NCBI GenBank assembly: GCA_016745215.1
Contig: CP050890.1
Coordinates: 4,154,001-4,218,000, forward strand
Reading direction: 5' to 3'
DNA: 64,000 bases
Origin: Thiohalocapsa sp. PB-PSB1
GTDB lineage: Bacteria > Pseudomonadota > Gammaproteobacteria > Chromatiales > Chromatiaceae
Positions 33,099 to 42,713 of the stretch are shown here, piece after piece (within the stretch, counting starts at the first letter, position 1; every line of letters begins with the position of its first letter). Made by a program: the position numbers and the translations under genes. The notes under the pieces were generated by a model that was not told the origin of the DNA, made no database searches, and was given only the letters and a program-made list of their open reading frames with translations.

Positions 33099-34268
33099 AT
33101 GCCAAATGACTTCTTGTTCACATCCGAATCGGTCTCGGAGGGCCATCCGGATAAAGTGGCAGACCAGATCTCCGATGCCATACTCGACAATATTCTGGCT
33201 AATGATCCCGATCCAGAAAAGGCTCGCGTGGCTTGCGAAACCCTGATCAAGACCGGTGCCGTGATTGTCGCCGGGGAAATCAGTACTCGACATTGGGTCG
33301 ATCTTGACTCGCTGGTCCGCAAGGTGGTCAACGACATCGGTTATACCAGTTCGGATCTCGGCTTCGACGGCTCCACCTGTGCCGTCATGTCCCTGATCGG
33401 TAAGCAATCCAGTGACATCGCGCAAGGCGTGGATCGATCCAAGCCGGAGGAACAGGGCGCCGGCGACCAAGGCTTGATGTTTGGCTATGCTACCAACGAA
33501 ACCGACGTATTAATGCCGGCCCCGATTACCTATGCCCATCGGCTGGTGGAACGTCAGGCCGAAATGCGCAAGACCCGAATGTTGCAGTGGCTGCGACCGG
33601 ATGCGAAAAGCCAGGTTACTCTGAGTTACCGCGATGGCAAAGCCGTCGCGGTGGATGCAGTGGTGCTCTCCACGCAACATGATCCGGATATCGAGTATAA
33701 TCACCTGCGCGAGGCCGTGATGGAGAACATCATCCTGCCGGTGATTCCCAGAGAATGGATACACAAGAAGACAAAGATCCATATCAATCCCACCGGCAGC
33801 TTCGTCATTGGCGGCCCCGCTGGAGACTGCGGTCTGACCGGACGCAAGATCATCGTTGACACCTACGGCGGTATGGCCCGCCATGGCGGTGGTGCCTTCT
33901 CCGGCAAAGATCCATCCAAGGTGGATCGATCAGCCGCCTATGCGGGCCGCTATGTGGCCAAGAACATCGTTGCCGCCGGCCTTGCCGATCGCTGCGAGAT
34001 TCAGATCTCTTACGCCATTGGCGTGGCTGAGCCGACATCCATTTCTGTGCAAACCTTCGGCAGCGCCAAGATCGACGAGGATCGCATCGCACGGCTGGTT
34101 CGGGAACACTTCGACCTGCGGCCTTTCAACCTAATCCATATGTTAGATCTGGTGCGGCCGATCTACCAACAAACCGCGGCTTACGGCCATTTCGGCCGCG
34201 AATTGCCGGAGTTCACCTGGGAGCGCACAGACAAGGCCGAAGCACTCCGGGATGCCGCTGGACTGTAA
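33099..34268 (+). CDS. metK: S-adenosylmethionine synthetase
   Basis: A 389-residue enzyme with the three signature regions: FTSESVSEGHPDKVADQISD (ATP site), GAGDQGLMFGYATNET and the phosphate loop GGGAFSGKDPSKVDRSAAYA. It makes SAM from methionine and ATP, in the cytoplasm, as a tetramer. It heads a plus-strand group metK, ahcY, metF that together run the methyl cycle. A 231-base gap with a promoter and SAH riboswitch separates it from ahcY, so the two are controlled separately. Confidence 0.97.
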   Translation: MPNDFLFTSESVSEGHPDKVADQISDAILDNILANDPDPEKARVACETLIKTGAVIVAGEISTRHWVDLDSLVRKVVNDIGYTSSDLGFDGSTCAVMSLIGKQSSDIAQGVDRSKPEEQGAGDQGLMFGYATNETDVLMPAPITYAHRLVERQAEMRKTRMLQWLRPDAKSQVTLSYRDGKAVAVDAVVLSTQHDPDIEYNHLREAVMENIILPVIPREWIHKKTKIHINPTGSFVIGGPAGDCGLTGRKIIVDTYGGMARHGGGAFSGKDPSKVDRSAAYAGRYVAKNIVAAGLADRCEIQISYAIGVAEPTSISVQTFGSAKIDEDRIARLVREHFDLRPFNLIHMLDLVRPIYQQTAAYGHFGRELPEFTWERTDKAEALRDAAGL

Positions 34269-34345
34269 TCAACTTAAATCTGGGATTGCCGTCGTTCGTA
34301 TTCCGATCAGCGGCAGCCATTGCGCGCGCATCGCGACATGAAACG

Positions 34346-34372
34346 TTGAAAACCCTCATCGACTCATATACT
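34346..34372 (+). promoter_or_regulatory. Probable sigma-70 promoter for the ahcY transcript
   Basis: TTGAAA (34346-34351) and TATACT (34367-34372) are separated by 15 bases, and would start transcription about 20 bases ahead of the SAH riboswitch. The spacing is slightly short. Confidence 0.5.
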
Positions 34373-34396
34373 AGATAACCTCATGTAATGATCCTT

Positions 34397-34478
34397 TTCC
34401 GAGGAGCGCTGCGACAGGAGCATAGCGATCCTGCCAGGCTCGGGGAGGTGAACCGACTGATAACGGCGCTCACTCTGC
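34397..34478 (+). promoter_or_regulatory. SAH (S-adenosylhomocysteine) riboswitch
   Basis: The leader of ahcY contains the conserved blocks of the SAH riboswitch in order: CCGAGGAGCGCTGCGAC, GCCAGGCTCGG, and AACGGCGCTCACTC, with AGCGC pairing to GCGCT. This family senses SAH and turns on recycling genes when the inhibitory product builds up. It lies 22 bases ahead of the ahcY start and fits translational or transcriptional control; no separate terminator stem is evident. Confidence 0.9.
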
Positions 34479-34499
34479 TATTCACTGGAGCTGACTACT

Positions 34500-35906
34500 A
34501 TGAGTGAGTTTACCGATTTTAAAGTCGCCGACCTGTCCCAAGCAGACTTTGGTCGTAAGGAAATGACCATCGCTGAAACCGAAATGCCCGGATTGATGGC
34601 ATTGCGCAAAAAGTACGGCCCAACCAAACCGCTACAGGGCGCACGCATCACCGGCAGCCTGCACATGACCATCCAAACTGCGGTACTGATCGAGACGCTG
34701 GTCGAACTCGGTGCCGAGGTGCGCTGGGCATCCTGTAATATCTTCTCCACACAGGATCACGCAGCCGCTGCCATCGCCGCACGCAATATCCCGGTGTATG
34801 CATGGAAAGGCGAGACACTGGAGGAATACTGGTGGTGCACTGAGCGCGCGCTGAACTGGCCCGACGGCGGTGGACCCAACATGATCCTCGACGACGGCGG
34901 CGATGCCACCCTTCTGGTGCACAAGGGCGTCGAGTTCGAAAAGGCCGGCAAGGTTCCAGAGGCCAGCGCTGACGATAACGAGGAATGGAGCGCAATCCTC
35001 GGCGTGCTCGGGCGAACTTTCGCGCGCGATCCGCATCACTGGGAGCGTACCGCCGAGGGTATCAAGGGCGTCACGGAAGAAACCACCACCGGTGTGCACC
35101 GCCTGTATGAAATGCACAGGAGCAACGCACTGTTGTTCCCGGCCATGAACGTCAATGACTCGGTCACCAAATCAAAGTTCGACAACCTGTACGGCTGCCG
35201 CGAGTCCCTGGTCGATTCCATCAAACGCGCCACCGATGTCATGATCGCAGGCAAGGTAGCCGTCGTCTGCGGGTTTGGCGACGTCGGCAAGGGCTCGGCC
35301 GCCTCTCTGCGAGGCCTGGGCGCGAATGTTTGGGTCACCGAGATCGACCCGATCTGTGCATTACAAGCGGCTATGGAGGGTTTCCGTGTTGTACAACTCG
35401 ACGATGTCTGCGACCAGGCTGATATCTTCGTCACCTGCACAGGCAACCAGGATATCATCACCCACGATCATATGGTGCGCATGAAAGATCAGGCGATTGT
35501 CTGTAACATCGGCCATTTCGACAATGAGATCCAGGTTCAGGAACTCGCTCGCTACGAGTGGGTCGAGATCAAACCCCAAGTGGATCAGATCGTCTTCCCA
35601 GATGGTCATCGCATCACTTTGCTGGCCAAGGGTCGGTTAGTTAACCTCGGTTGCGCGACCGGCCACCCGAGCTTTGTCATGTCCAATTCCTTCACCAATC
35701 AGGTGTTGGCACAGATTGAGATCTTCACCAAACCCGACCAGTACCCGGTGGGTGTCCACATCTTGCCGAAGCATCTGGACGAAGAAGTCGCCCGGCTGCA
35801 TCTGGATAAAATCGGCGCCAAACTGACCAAATTGCGTGCGGATCAAGCAGAGTATATCGGCGTACCCGTCGAAGGTCCCTACAAAACCGATCACTACCGC
35901 TACTAG
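34500..35906 (+). CDS. ahcY: Adenosylhomocysteinase (SAH hydrolase)
   Basis: A 468-residue NAD-dependent enzyme. Landmarks are GARITGSLHMTIQTAVLIET, SCNIFSTQDHAAAAIA, the NAD-binding VVCGFGDVGKGSAASLRG, TGNQDIITHDHM, and the C-terminal KTDHYRY with its essential lysine and tyrosine. It splits SAH to adenosine and homocysteine, which relieves methyltransferase inhibition. It is preceded by an SAH riboswitch and a GGAG ribosome site. Placed between metK and metF, it completes the methyl cycle. Confidence 0.97.
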   Translation: MSEFTDFKVADLSQADFGRKEMTIAETEMPGLMALRKKYGPTKPLQGARITGSLHMTIQTAVLIETLVELGAEVRWASCNIFSTQDHAAAAIAARNIPVYAWKGETLEEYWWCTERALNWPDGGGPNMILDDGGDATLLVHKGVEFEKAGKVPEASADDNEEWSAILGVLGRTFARDPHHWERTAEGIKGVTEETTTGVHRLYEMHRSNALLFPAMNVNDSVTKSKFDNLYGCRESLVDSIKRATDVMIAGKVAVVCGFGDVGKGSAASLRGLGANVWVTEIDPICALQAAMEGFRVVQLDDVCDQADIFVTCTGNQDIITHDHMVRMKDQAIVCNIGHFDNEIQVQELARYEWVEIKPQVDQIVFPDGHRITLLAKGRLVNLGCATGHPSFVMSNSFTNQVLAQIEIFTKPDQYPVGVHILPKHLDEEVARLHLDKIGAKLTKLRADQAEYIGVPVEGPYKTDHYRY

Positions 35907-36383
35907 TGCAGCGGTGCGGATGTCCCGCGACCGTTTCTGCTGTTTGTCGTTGTCGTAATCGCTCATCGTGAGCCATCGATGACGACCACGACAATGACGG
36001 CAAACGGTCTCGCGACTTCCGCAGCAGAGCACTAGCGGCACGATAAAGGGGCGCACAGTTGGCGCAGGAAGGGTCCGGATCGTGGCACAGGAATAAGCCA
36101 AACCCGCTTGCAAAACAGCTTACCGGCTGGGTTAAATGAAGACGATTGAAATCGCTTCCTGCACATCGTCGGCACGCAAGCGCCAGCAAACAAGCTCGAC
36201 GCCCTACTCCCCGGCAGCAGGCAGCGCCGATCGACAGAAAGGCATCCTGTACCACGCGTGCACCATGTGGATCAACGCCGGCGCGCGATCCCGCTTCCAA
36301 CCGTTCCGTATCCCAAGCACCTCAGGGGGGCAACGCATGCCAATCAGTCGCGCGCTGCCACCCTTGCTGATTCGAACACCGCC
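35907..36383. other. Intergenic region between ahcY and metF with a long imperfect inverted repeat
   Basis: The segment 35921-36020 holds arms CGCGACCGTTT (35926-35936) and AAACGGTCTCGCG (36002-36014), with further inner pairing of TTGTCGTTGTCGT and ACGACCACGACAA. It could be a transcription end for ahcY or a structured RNA. The remaining 360 bases show no gene; the promoter of metF should be here. Confidence 0.45.
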
Positions 36384-37250
36384 ATGAATACACAAGGTAC
36401 CGATCTCGCCACATTCAGTTTCGAGTTGTTTCCACCCAAAACAACAGAGGGCATGGACAAACTCAAGCTCGCCGTGGAACAACTCAATGCCGTCCGGCCG
36501 CGCTATTTTTCCTGCACCTATGGCGCTGGCGGTTCCACCCGCGAGCGCACTTTCGAGACCGTTGCCTGGCTGCGGCAACAAGCCATCGACACCGCACCGC
36601 ACCTGGCCTGCATCGGCTCGGATAAAGATGAGGTCCGCAACATTGCCCGCCATTACCTCGAACAAGGCATTTCGCGCGTTGTTGCATTGCGTGGCGATCT
36701 ACCCTCAGGTATGGGCCGCCTCGACTCGAATACCTTCCGTCATGCGAATGAACTGGTCAGCTTTCTACGCCAGGAGTTCGGCGACCAATTCCATATCGAG
36801 GTTGCCGCCTACCCTGAAATCCACCCGCAGGCCGCATCCGCCAAGATCGATCTGGTCAACTTCAAGCGTAAGGTGGATGCCGGCGCCAACGCAGCCATCA
36901 CGCAATATTTCTATAATGCCGACGCCTATTTCCGTTTTGTCGACGATTGCGCCGACGCTGGTATCGACCTGCCCATCGTGCCCGGCATCATGCCGATCAC
37001 CAACTATACGCAACTGGCTCGATTTTCCGACGCCTGCGGCGCCGAGATTCCTCGCTGGATTCGCAAACGCCTGGAGGGCTTTGGTGAGGACAAAGACAGC
37101 ATTCGCGCTTTCGGCCACGAGGTTGTCATCGCGCTGTGCCAGGACTTGCTCGAAGGTGGCGCCCCAGGATTGCACTTCTACACCATGAATCAGCCGGGGC
37201 CAACACTTCGACTGTGGGAAGAACTTGCCCTGTCACACGCCGACCAATGA
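36384..37250 (+). CDS. metF: Methylenetetrahydrofolate reductase
   Basis: A 288-residue TIM-barrel flavoenzyme: FSFELFPPKTTEGMDKLKLA at the start, SCTYGAGGSTRERTFETV, the folate/flavin loop ALRGDLPSGMG, VAAYPEIHPQAASAKIDL, FFITQYFYNADAYFRFVDDC-like sequence, and GAPGLHFYTMNQ at the end. It reduces 5,10-methylene-THF to 5-methyl-THF for methionine synthesis. I choose the ATG at 36384 because upstream codons of the same frame are unlike the family. Same strand as metK and ahcY, but with its own leader. Confidence 0.93.
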   Translation: MNTQGTDLATFSFELFPPKTTEGMDKLKLAVEQLNAVRPRYFSCTYGAGGSTRERTFETVAWLRQQAIDTAPHLACIGSDKDEVRNIARHYLEQGISRVVALRGDLPSGMGRLDSNTFRHANELVSFLRQEFGDQFHIEVAAYPEIHPQAASAKIDLVNFKRKVDAGANAAITQYFYNADAYFRFVDDCADAGIDLPIVPGIMPITNYTQLARFSDACGAEIPRWIRKRLEGFGEDKDSIRAFGHEVVIALCQDLLEGGAPGLHFYTMNQPGPTLRLWEELALSHADQ

Positions 37251-37329
37251 AACATACCCTGCTGGACTTTTGTCTAGCGTCACTGTACTACTTATCCATA
37301 CCGATTGACTGCTTCAGCCGAATCGAATC

Positions 37330-37719
37330 ATGAAATTCGCCCAAATCGACCAAACCGAAGCCAATCTGATCGAAGCCTACGACCGCCATAGCATTCGCAT
37401 TGGCGGTCATCGCTACGACATCAGCTTGGTGGTCTCGGCGCGCGCGATCCTGACCGACTGGGGTGCGGATCGGATTGACCGGCTCGACGCCAACCATATG
37501 GAACTTCTGCTGGAAACTCAGCCCGAGGTGATCATCATCGGCACCGGCACCCGGCAGCAGTTCCCGGACCCCATCGTCTACTCTGCCATGCTCGAGCGTG
37601 GCATTGGAGTCGAGATCATGGATACCGGCGCCGCTTGCCGTACCTATAACATTTTGGTCAGCGAGGGCCGGCGCGTGGTCGCGGGGCTGCTGTTGGATGC
37701 TCCCAGCGAACCAGGTTGA
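37330..37719 (+). CDS. Mth938-like domain protein (NDUFAF3/DUF498 family)
   Basis: A 129-residue single-domain protein with EVIIIGTGTRQQFPDP in the middle and GVEIMDTGAACRTYNILVSE at the C-terminal side, the two conserved stretches of the Mth938-like fold. Its eukaryotic relative NDUFAF3 helps assemble respiratory complex I; bacterial members are uncharacterised. It sits 79 bases downstream of metF. The upstream ATG gives the usual length. Confidence 0.88.
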   Translation: MKFAQIDQTEANLIEAYDRHSIRIGGHRYDISLVVSARAILTDWGADRIDRLDANHMELLLETQPEVIIIGTGTRQQFPDPIVYSAMLERGIGVEIMDTGAACRTYNILVSEGRRVVAGLLLDAPSEPG

Positions 37720-37826
37720 ATGCGGCCATTTCGGTTCATGCCGACGGTCTCTCTTCCCAGCTGCACCCTCTCCTTTGTCGTTGCCCGCGGATCGGGCCGT
37801 ACATCCACCCCGCCACGAGGCAAGCC

Positions 37827-38531
37827 ATGGATCGCAAGATCATCCTCTCCGTCCTCGCTGCTGCGTTGATGGGAATCCTCGGCATCTTATTGTTATTGTC
37901 GATCAGCCCGGATCAGCGCGCCGAGATTCGTCTGTACCCATGGGATCTGACCCGGGATGCGAGCGGGCGCACGCGGGTGTTCGATCTGACCCTTGGCGAC
38001 AGCACCCTGGCCGATGTGCGCGCGCTCCTCGGAGAACAGGGCGAAATCAACCTATTCGCCGACCCGCGCGGCGACTATACAGTAGAAGTCTATTTTGGCA
38101 ATCTCTACCTGGCTAACATCCGCGCCGACTGGGTGCTGACCCTGGAAGTCGACCCACAACGGCTCGCCGACATGTATGATCGCGGCTTGCGCGTAAGCAC
38201 AACCGGCAGCGGCAGCCGTAAGGTCAAACTGAGGCCGGAAGATATTCAAGCCCTATCAGGCGCGCCCATCCGCAGCCTCACCTACTTACCCTGGAAAAGC
38301 CTCGAACCCAGGGACATCCAGGGCAACTTCGGTGCTCCCGCCGAAATTCGCAGCGAAGACAGCGGCATATTGCACTGGCTCTATCCCGATAAGGGAATGG
38401 ACATCGCGCGCGATGACGAGGGTCGAGTCGTGATCCAATATCTGAACTCGGACGATTTCGAACAGGCGATCGCTCCGTTGACGGCACCGATGACAGCACC
38501 AACCGATCCATCGTCTCCTGGGATGCGGTGA
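37827..38531 (+). CDS. Membrane-anchored protein of unknown function
   Basis: A 234-residue protein with one N-terminal membrane helix or signal anchor (KIILSVLAAALMGILGILLL) and a soluble domain outside the membrane. It has the patterns TLGDSTLADVRALLGEQGEI and KPEDIQ-like loops that recall small periplasmic lipoprotein-like domains, and ends in a threonine/proline-rich tail. No family recognised. I use the ATG at 37827 since it precedes the hydrophobic stretch. It follows the Mth938-like gene by 107 bases and may be co-transcribed with it. Confidence 0.65.
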   Translation: MDRKIILSVLAAALMGILGILLLLSISPDQRAEIRLYPWDLTRDASGRTRVFDLTLGDSTLADVRALLGEQGEINLFADPRGDYTVEVYFGNLYLANIRADWVLTLEVDPQRLADMYDRGLRVSTTGSGSRKVKLRPEDIQALSGAPIRSLTYLPWKSLEPRDIQGNFGAPAEIRSEDSGILHWLYPDKGMDIARDDEGRVVIQYLNSDDFEQAIAPLTAPMTAPTDPSSPGMR

Positions 38532-38583
38532 ATTGTCCTATCTTGTTGATCTTGATTTCGATCCCGATGATTACGCAGCGGAT

Positions 38584-40443
38584 TCAGCCCAATACACGAA
38601 AGCGACAATCCAGGTCTGGCAAATCAACTTCGACAACGGAGAGTCGGATGCGCTGATTCAGTGCTAGAGCTTGCTTTGCCCGCACTTTCCCCTCCAGCGC
38701 CAATTCAGGAATGATCACAGTCGTCTTACGATCGCCTAGCTCCACCACCACAGCCTCGCCTTTCCAGCCCTTTTTCTGCATCAAATACAACAGCTTCCAA
38801 TGCTGGTTCGACTGTCGCTCGGTGCGACGCACGGCGACGCCGGATTGATCCGCCTCACCGGCACGAGCGCTGATCTGCTCGGCGGTCAGCGGCTGCTGGT
38901 CATGCAGCAGAGCACGAATCTGCTGATGCACCAGCAGATCCGCATAGCGACGCAGCGGGCTGGTGGCGCGCGCGTACACGTCCAGGCCCAAACCGAAATG
39001 CGAGCCGGGTTCGACACTGGTACGCGATGGCTTGAACTGACGTCGATAGGCGTACATTGCCGCCATTCCCTCGGGCTGTTGGATCTGCTCCGGCGCTGGT
39101 TGGGTCGCATAGGGAATCGGCAAACCACGCTGGCTGCAAAAACGCGCGGCAGCCTCTCCGGCCATCAGCATCAGGTCGGTGACCAGTGCCCGCGACCCGT
39201 GACGATCGATGGGGCGGATCTCGAGCTCGCCGTTGACCACGCGAAGAGCGACCTCGGGAAGTTCGATGCTAGCTGCGCCATGCGCCGCGCGCCGCGCGCG
39301 GTAGCGTTCGGCAGCAGCGACCAGCCGCTCGAACGGAGCATCCGCCAAGCTCGTTTCCGCTTCGGCATAAGTCAGGCGCGTGGCACGGATCAGGGTTGGA
39401 CGGATATCGATATCCACCAGCCCGCCATCATCGGCGCAGATGAATCCGAACGAGAGCGCCGGAGAGACCTGCTGCAGACCCAGTCCAAGTTGTTCGGTCA
39501 CCGCGCCCGGCAGCATATTGATAATGCCCTCGGGCAAGTACAGATTTGCGCCGCGGGCGCGTGCCTCGCGGTCCATGTCGCTGTCCGGAGCGACCAGTGC
39601 CGCCACATCGGCCACATGCACCCAGATGCGTTCGCCGTCGATGCTCAGCGCATCGTCAGGATCCTGGTTGCCCTCATCATCGATGGCATAGGCTGGCAAA
39701 TGCGTCAGGTCGAGCCGCTCCTCATCCGGCACACCGGGAACCGGCAGGTCCGGATCAGTGATCGCCGCACCGAAGCGAGCCGGGTAAGGATTATGCTGCG
39801 TGGGCCAATAGCCGACTTTGACCAGCATTCGATGCGCGCTCTGCGGCGTTTCGGGTAGATCCAAGGCTTTTAGAATACGGCTATGCTCTGCCTGCTGATT
39901 GGCCAAGCGCTCGACTTCCGCCAGGCGCGCGCGGTCTTCGGCGATGATGCGCTCCTCGGCCAGGCGCGTCATGAACTCAGCCTGCTCCTGTTGCGCACGC
40001 GCCTTGGCATCGCGCTCGGCGCGCTGCTGCTCGATGGTATCCCGTGAACGCGGGCGAATCAGCTCCGGCGTGCCCTCGAAGTACAATCCATCCGACAACA
40101 GCTCCCAAGCGGCCCAGGCGGTAGCAGGCGTGTATTCTGCGTAGACCAGCTCTGCCAACTCCTTGAGATCGGTCTCGGCACCTTCCAGCAATTCCCAGGC
40201 TTCTTCAAGTTGACCGGTGCGCGGCGTCAGATCGGCAAGCCGGTGCAGTGGGCCAGGGTGCAACAGCAGAATATCTTTCGGCCGCACACGCTTGGTCTGG
40301 CCGCCATCGATCTCGATTTCGATTTTCTCTCCAACCGAGACAACGCGCGCGGGACGGATCTTATACAGCACGAGACTGTCCGTGGTGATGCGGGCGGCAG
40401 GAAGATTGACCGGAGAATTGGATGCGGACCCGGCTTGATGCAT
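38584..40443 (-). CDS. RNase II-family exoribonuclease
   Basis: About 619 residues from the ATG at 40443 (a start at 40539 would add 32 residues without similarity). The RNB catalytic domain has YAIDDEGNQDPDDALSIDG (metal-binding Asp cluster), IWVHVADVAALV and the end motif ATSPLRRYADLLVHQQI. A charged helical stretch (QQRAERDAKARAQQEQAEFM) precedes it. The protein is a processive 3'-5' RNase of the RNase II/R type; the N-terminal domain differs from E. coli RNase II, so I give no gene symbol. It is divergent from ygfZ. Confidence 0.88.
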   Translation of the reverse strand: MHQAGSASNSPVNLPAARITTDSLVLYKIRPARVVSVGEKIEIEIDGGQTKRVRPKDILLLHPGPLHRLADLTPRTGQLEEAWELLEGAETDLKELAELVYAEYTPATAWAAWELLSDGLYFEGTPELIRPRSRDTIEQQRAERDAKARAQQEQAEFMTRLAEERIIAEDRARLAEVERLANQQAEHSRILKALDLPETPQSAHRMLVKVGYWPTQHNPYPARFGAAITDPDLPVPGVPDEERLDLTHLPAYAIDDEGNQDPDDALSIDGERIWVHVADVAALVAPDSDMDREARARGANLYLPEGIINMLPGAVTEQLGLGLQQVSPALSFGFICADDGGLVDIDIRPTLIRATRLTYAEAETSLADAPFERLVAAAERYRARRAAHGAASIELPEVALRVVNGELEIRPIDRHGSRALVTDLMLMAGEAAARFCSQRGLPIPYATQPAPEQIQQPEGMAAMYAYRRQFKPSRTSVEPGSHFGLGLDVYARATSPLRRYADLLVHQQIRALLHDQQPLTAEQISARAGEADQSGVAVRRTERQSNQHWKLLYLMQKKGWKGEAVVVELGDRKTTVIIPELALEGKVRAKQALALNQRIRLSVVEVDLPDLDCRFRVLG

Positions 40444-40631
40444 GGACAAAGTGTTGTTATCTCCATTCTGGTGTAGTGATCTGCCCGATCCTACTGAAAG
40501 AATCCCGAGCGATGAAGACGCAATTTCAGCGTTGAGCATCGGCGTATGCGGTGGAATCCGCTATCATACTCGGACAGCCGTTTTTTTTTCAGCGTGCCCG
40601 AGCCGGGCGCCGTAAGCAAGCGAGATCCCCA

Positions 40632-41696
40632 ATGAACCAAAACTGGAGAGCGTTCCTCGCGTCCCGCTCCGCAGATTTGAGCGAACCGAGCGACCCAACC
40701 CAGAGCGGAGCCGGCAGTGCTCGCTTCGCCAACAACTCGCTCGACCTGGACTGTGCACTGGTGGACTTATCGTATCTGGGCCTGATCGCCATCGGCGGTC
40801 CCGAGGCGGAGGATTTCCTACAGGCGCAGGTCAGCAATGATATTCGCGAACTCTCGGAGACTCACAGCCAGCTTAACAGCCACTGCAGTGCCAAGGGTCG
40901 CATGATCGCCAACTTTCGTATGCTGCGTATCGAACAGACTATGTTCCTGCTGCTGCCGCGCACCCAGTTGGAGCCGTTGTTCAAGCGCCTACAAATGTTC
41001 CGATTGCGCGCCGACGTCACGATTGACAATGCCAGCGATGCCCTGGTCTGCTTCGGCATACTTGGCACCTGCGCCGACGCTGCCCTGACCGAGGTATTCG
41101 GGTCGCTGCCAGCCGCAGACAACGACATGAGCCGCGCTGGCGAAGCCGTATTGATCCGTGTGCCTGGCAACATCCCACGCTATCTGTTCATCGGCCCCCC
41201 GGAACAGGCCAGTCATCTCTGGCAAAGTGCCGCTGCCGAAGCCGTGGAAGCGAATGTGGATTTATGGGAATTGCACGACATCCGCGCCGGCATCCCCACC
41301 GTTCTGCCCGAGACCAGCGATGCGTTTGTACCACAAATGGCCAACATGCATCTGATCGACGGCGTCAGCTTCACCAAGGGCTGTTACACCGGTCAGGAAG
41401 TCGTCGCACGCATGCAATATCTGGGCAAGCTGAAGCGACGCATGTACGTCGCCGAGGTCAACACCGACAGCGCGCCGCGACCCGGCGATCTGCTCAGCGT
41501 GCCGGGCAGCAAGTCAGAGCAAGCGCCAGGACGCATCGTCAATGTCCGCCAGATCGAATCGGGCCGCTACGCATTGCTGGTGGTGGTGGAGATCCGCTCT
41601 GCCGAGGGTGGCGAAGTGCGTCTGGCCAGCGCAGACGGCGACGGACCTTTGCTATCGCTCCAAGAACCGCCCTATGGCTTTCCGGTGCAGACCTGA
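40632..41696 (+). CDS. ygfZ: YgfZ-like folate-binding protein
   Basis: A 354-residue member of the YgfZ/GcvT-like family. The conserved motif KGCYTGQEVVARMQYLGKLK carries the functional cysteine; AQVSNDIREL and KGRMIANFRMLRI lie near the N-terminus. YgfZ supports Fe-S cluster assembly or repair with folate, in the cytoplasm. I take the ATG at 40632 (MNQNWRAFLASR), since the 27 residues further upstream are not family-like. It is divergent from the RNase II gene and close to murI. Confidence 0.92.
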   Translation: MNQNWRAFLASRSADLSEPSDPTQSGAGSARFANNSLDLDCALVDLSYLGLIAIGGPEAEDFLQAQVSNDIRELSETHSQLNSHCSAKGRMIANFRMLRIEQTMFLLLPRTQLEPLFKRLQMFRLRADVTIDNASDALVCFGILGTCADAALTEVFGSLPAADNDMSRAGEAVLIRVPGNIPRYLFIGPPEQASHLWQSAAAEAVEANVDLWELHDIRAGIPTVLPETSDAFVPQMANMHLIDGVSFTKGCYTGQEVVARMQYLGKLKRRMYVAEVNTDSAPRPGDLLSVPGSKSEQAPGRIVNVRQIESGRYALLVVVEIRSAEGGEVRLASADGDGPLLSLQEPPYGFPVQT

Positions 41697-41752
41697 AACC
41701 AACCCAGCAGCCAACCAGGTCTAAGCCTAGCCAAAGTCCAATTCGCAGCGCG

Positions 41753-42598
41753 TTGTACGAGTATCTGCCTTCGCGACCGGATCGACTCATCTGCGACGAT
41801 CCAATCGGAGTTTTTGACTCCGGCGTCGGCGGGTTGAGCGTATTGCGGGAAATTCGGCGCGAATTGCCGACTGAACACCTGCTGTACGTCGCCGATTCCG
41901 GTCATGCCCCCTACGGCGACAAACCGCGGGACATCATTACCGAGCGTTCGCTGGTGGTCGCACAATGGCTGGTCGACCAGGGCGCCAAGGCCATTGTGGT
42001 CGCCTGCAATACCGCCACCGGAGCGGCGGCGGCAACCCTGCGAACGCGCTTCGAATTACCCATCATCGCCATGGAACCGGCGTTGAAGCCCGCCGTGAGT
42101 CTGACCCGCAGTGGCGTAGTCGGCGTGCTCGCCACCAGCCAAACCCTGGCCAGCGATAAATTCGAGGCGCTGCGCGGGCGCTTCGACAAGCAAGCCAGGG
42201 TTCTTGTGCAGCCCTGCCCTGGCCTAGTGGAGCGCATTGAGGCTGGCGATCTGCATAGCGAGTCCACCAGCGCCCTGATTGCCGACTATGTATTGCCGCT
42301 GCTCGCCCAGGGCGCCGATACACTGGTACTCGGATGCACCCATTATCCATTGGTCCGGCCCCTGATCCAGCAGATCGCCGGGGATCAGGTGATCATCGCC
42401 GATGCCGGCGTCGCCGTGGCCCGGCAACTCCGCCATCGATTGACACGGCAGCGATTGCTCAGCACCCGCAATGCCAGCGGCCATGATCGGTTCTGGAGTT
42501 CCGGCCATCCAGATAAAGCAACCGCATTGATCGCTACCCTGTGGGAAAGACCAGTATCGGTTGGGCAATTGACGGCGATGTGTCCATGCGAGCAGTAA
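41753..42598 (+). CDS. murI: Glutamate racemase
   Basis: A cofactor-independent racemase of about 281 residues. PIGVFDSGVGGLSVLREIRR and VVACNTATGAAAA (first catalytic cysteine), then LVLGCTHYPLVRPLI (second cysteine) and the ADAGVAVARQL end are all present. It makes D-glutamate for peptidoglycan. No ATG lies upstream of the domain in frame; the TTG at 41753 is the most likely start, with ATT at 41741 as an alternative. It begins about 60 bases after the ygfZ stop, so the two are likely an operon. Confidence 0.9.
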   Translation: MYEYLPSRPDRLICDDPIGVFDSGVGGLSVLREIRRELPTEHLLYVADSGHAPYGDKPRDIITERSLVVAQWLVDQGAKAIVVACNTATGAAAATLRTRFELPIIAMEPALKPAVSLTRSGVVGVLATSQTLASDKFEALRGRFDKQARVLVQPCPGLVERIEAGDLHSESTSALIADYVLPLLAQGADTLVLGCTHYPLVRPLIQQIAGDQVIIADAGVAVARQLRHRLTRQRLLSTRNASGHDRFWSSGHPDKATALIATLWERPVSVGQLTAMCPCEQ

Positions 42599-42713
42599 AC
42601 TCGGTTAAAGCTGGAACCGGGACGACGATCATTCAATACCCGCCCGGTCAGCCGGAGCGCAATCTCTACCGGATTGCCAAACGCCACTTTGATCGGCCCG
42701 GCATAGGGCAGGC

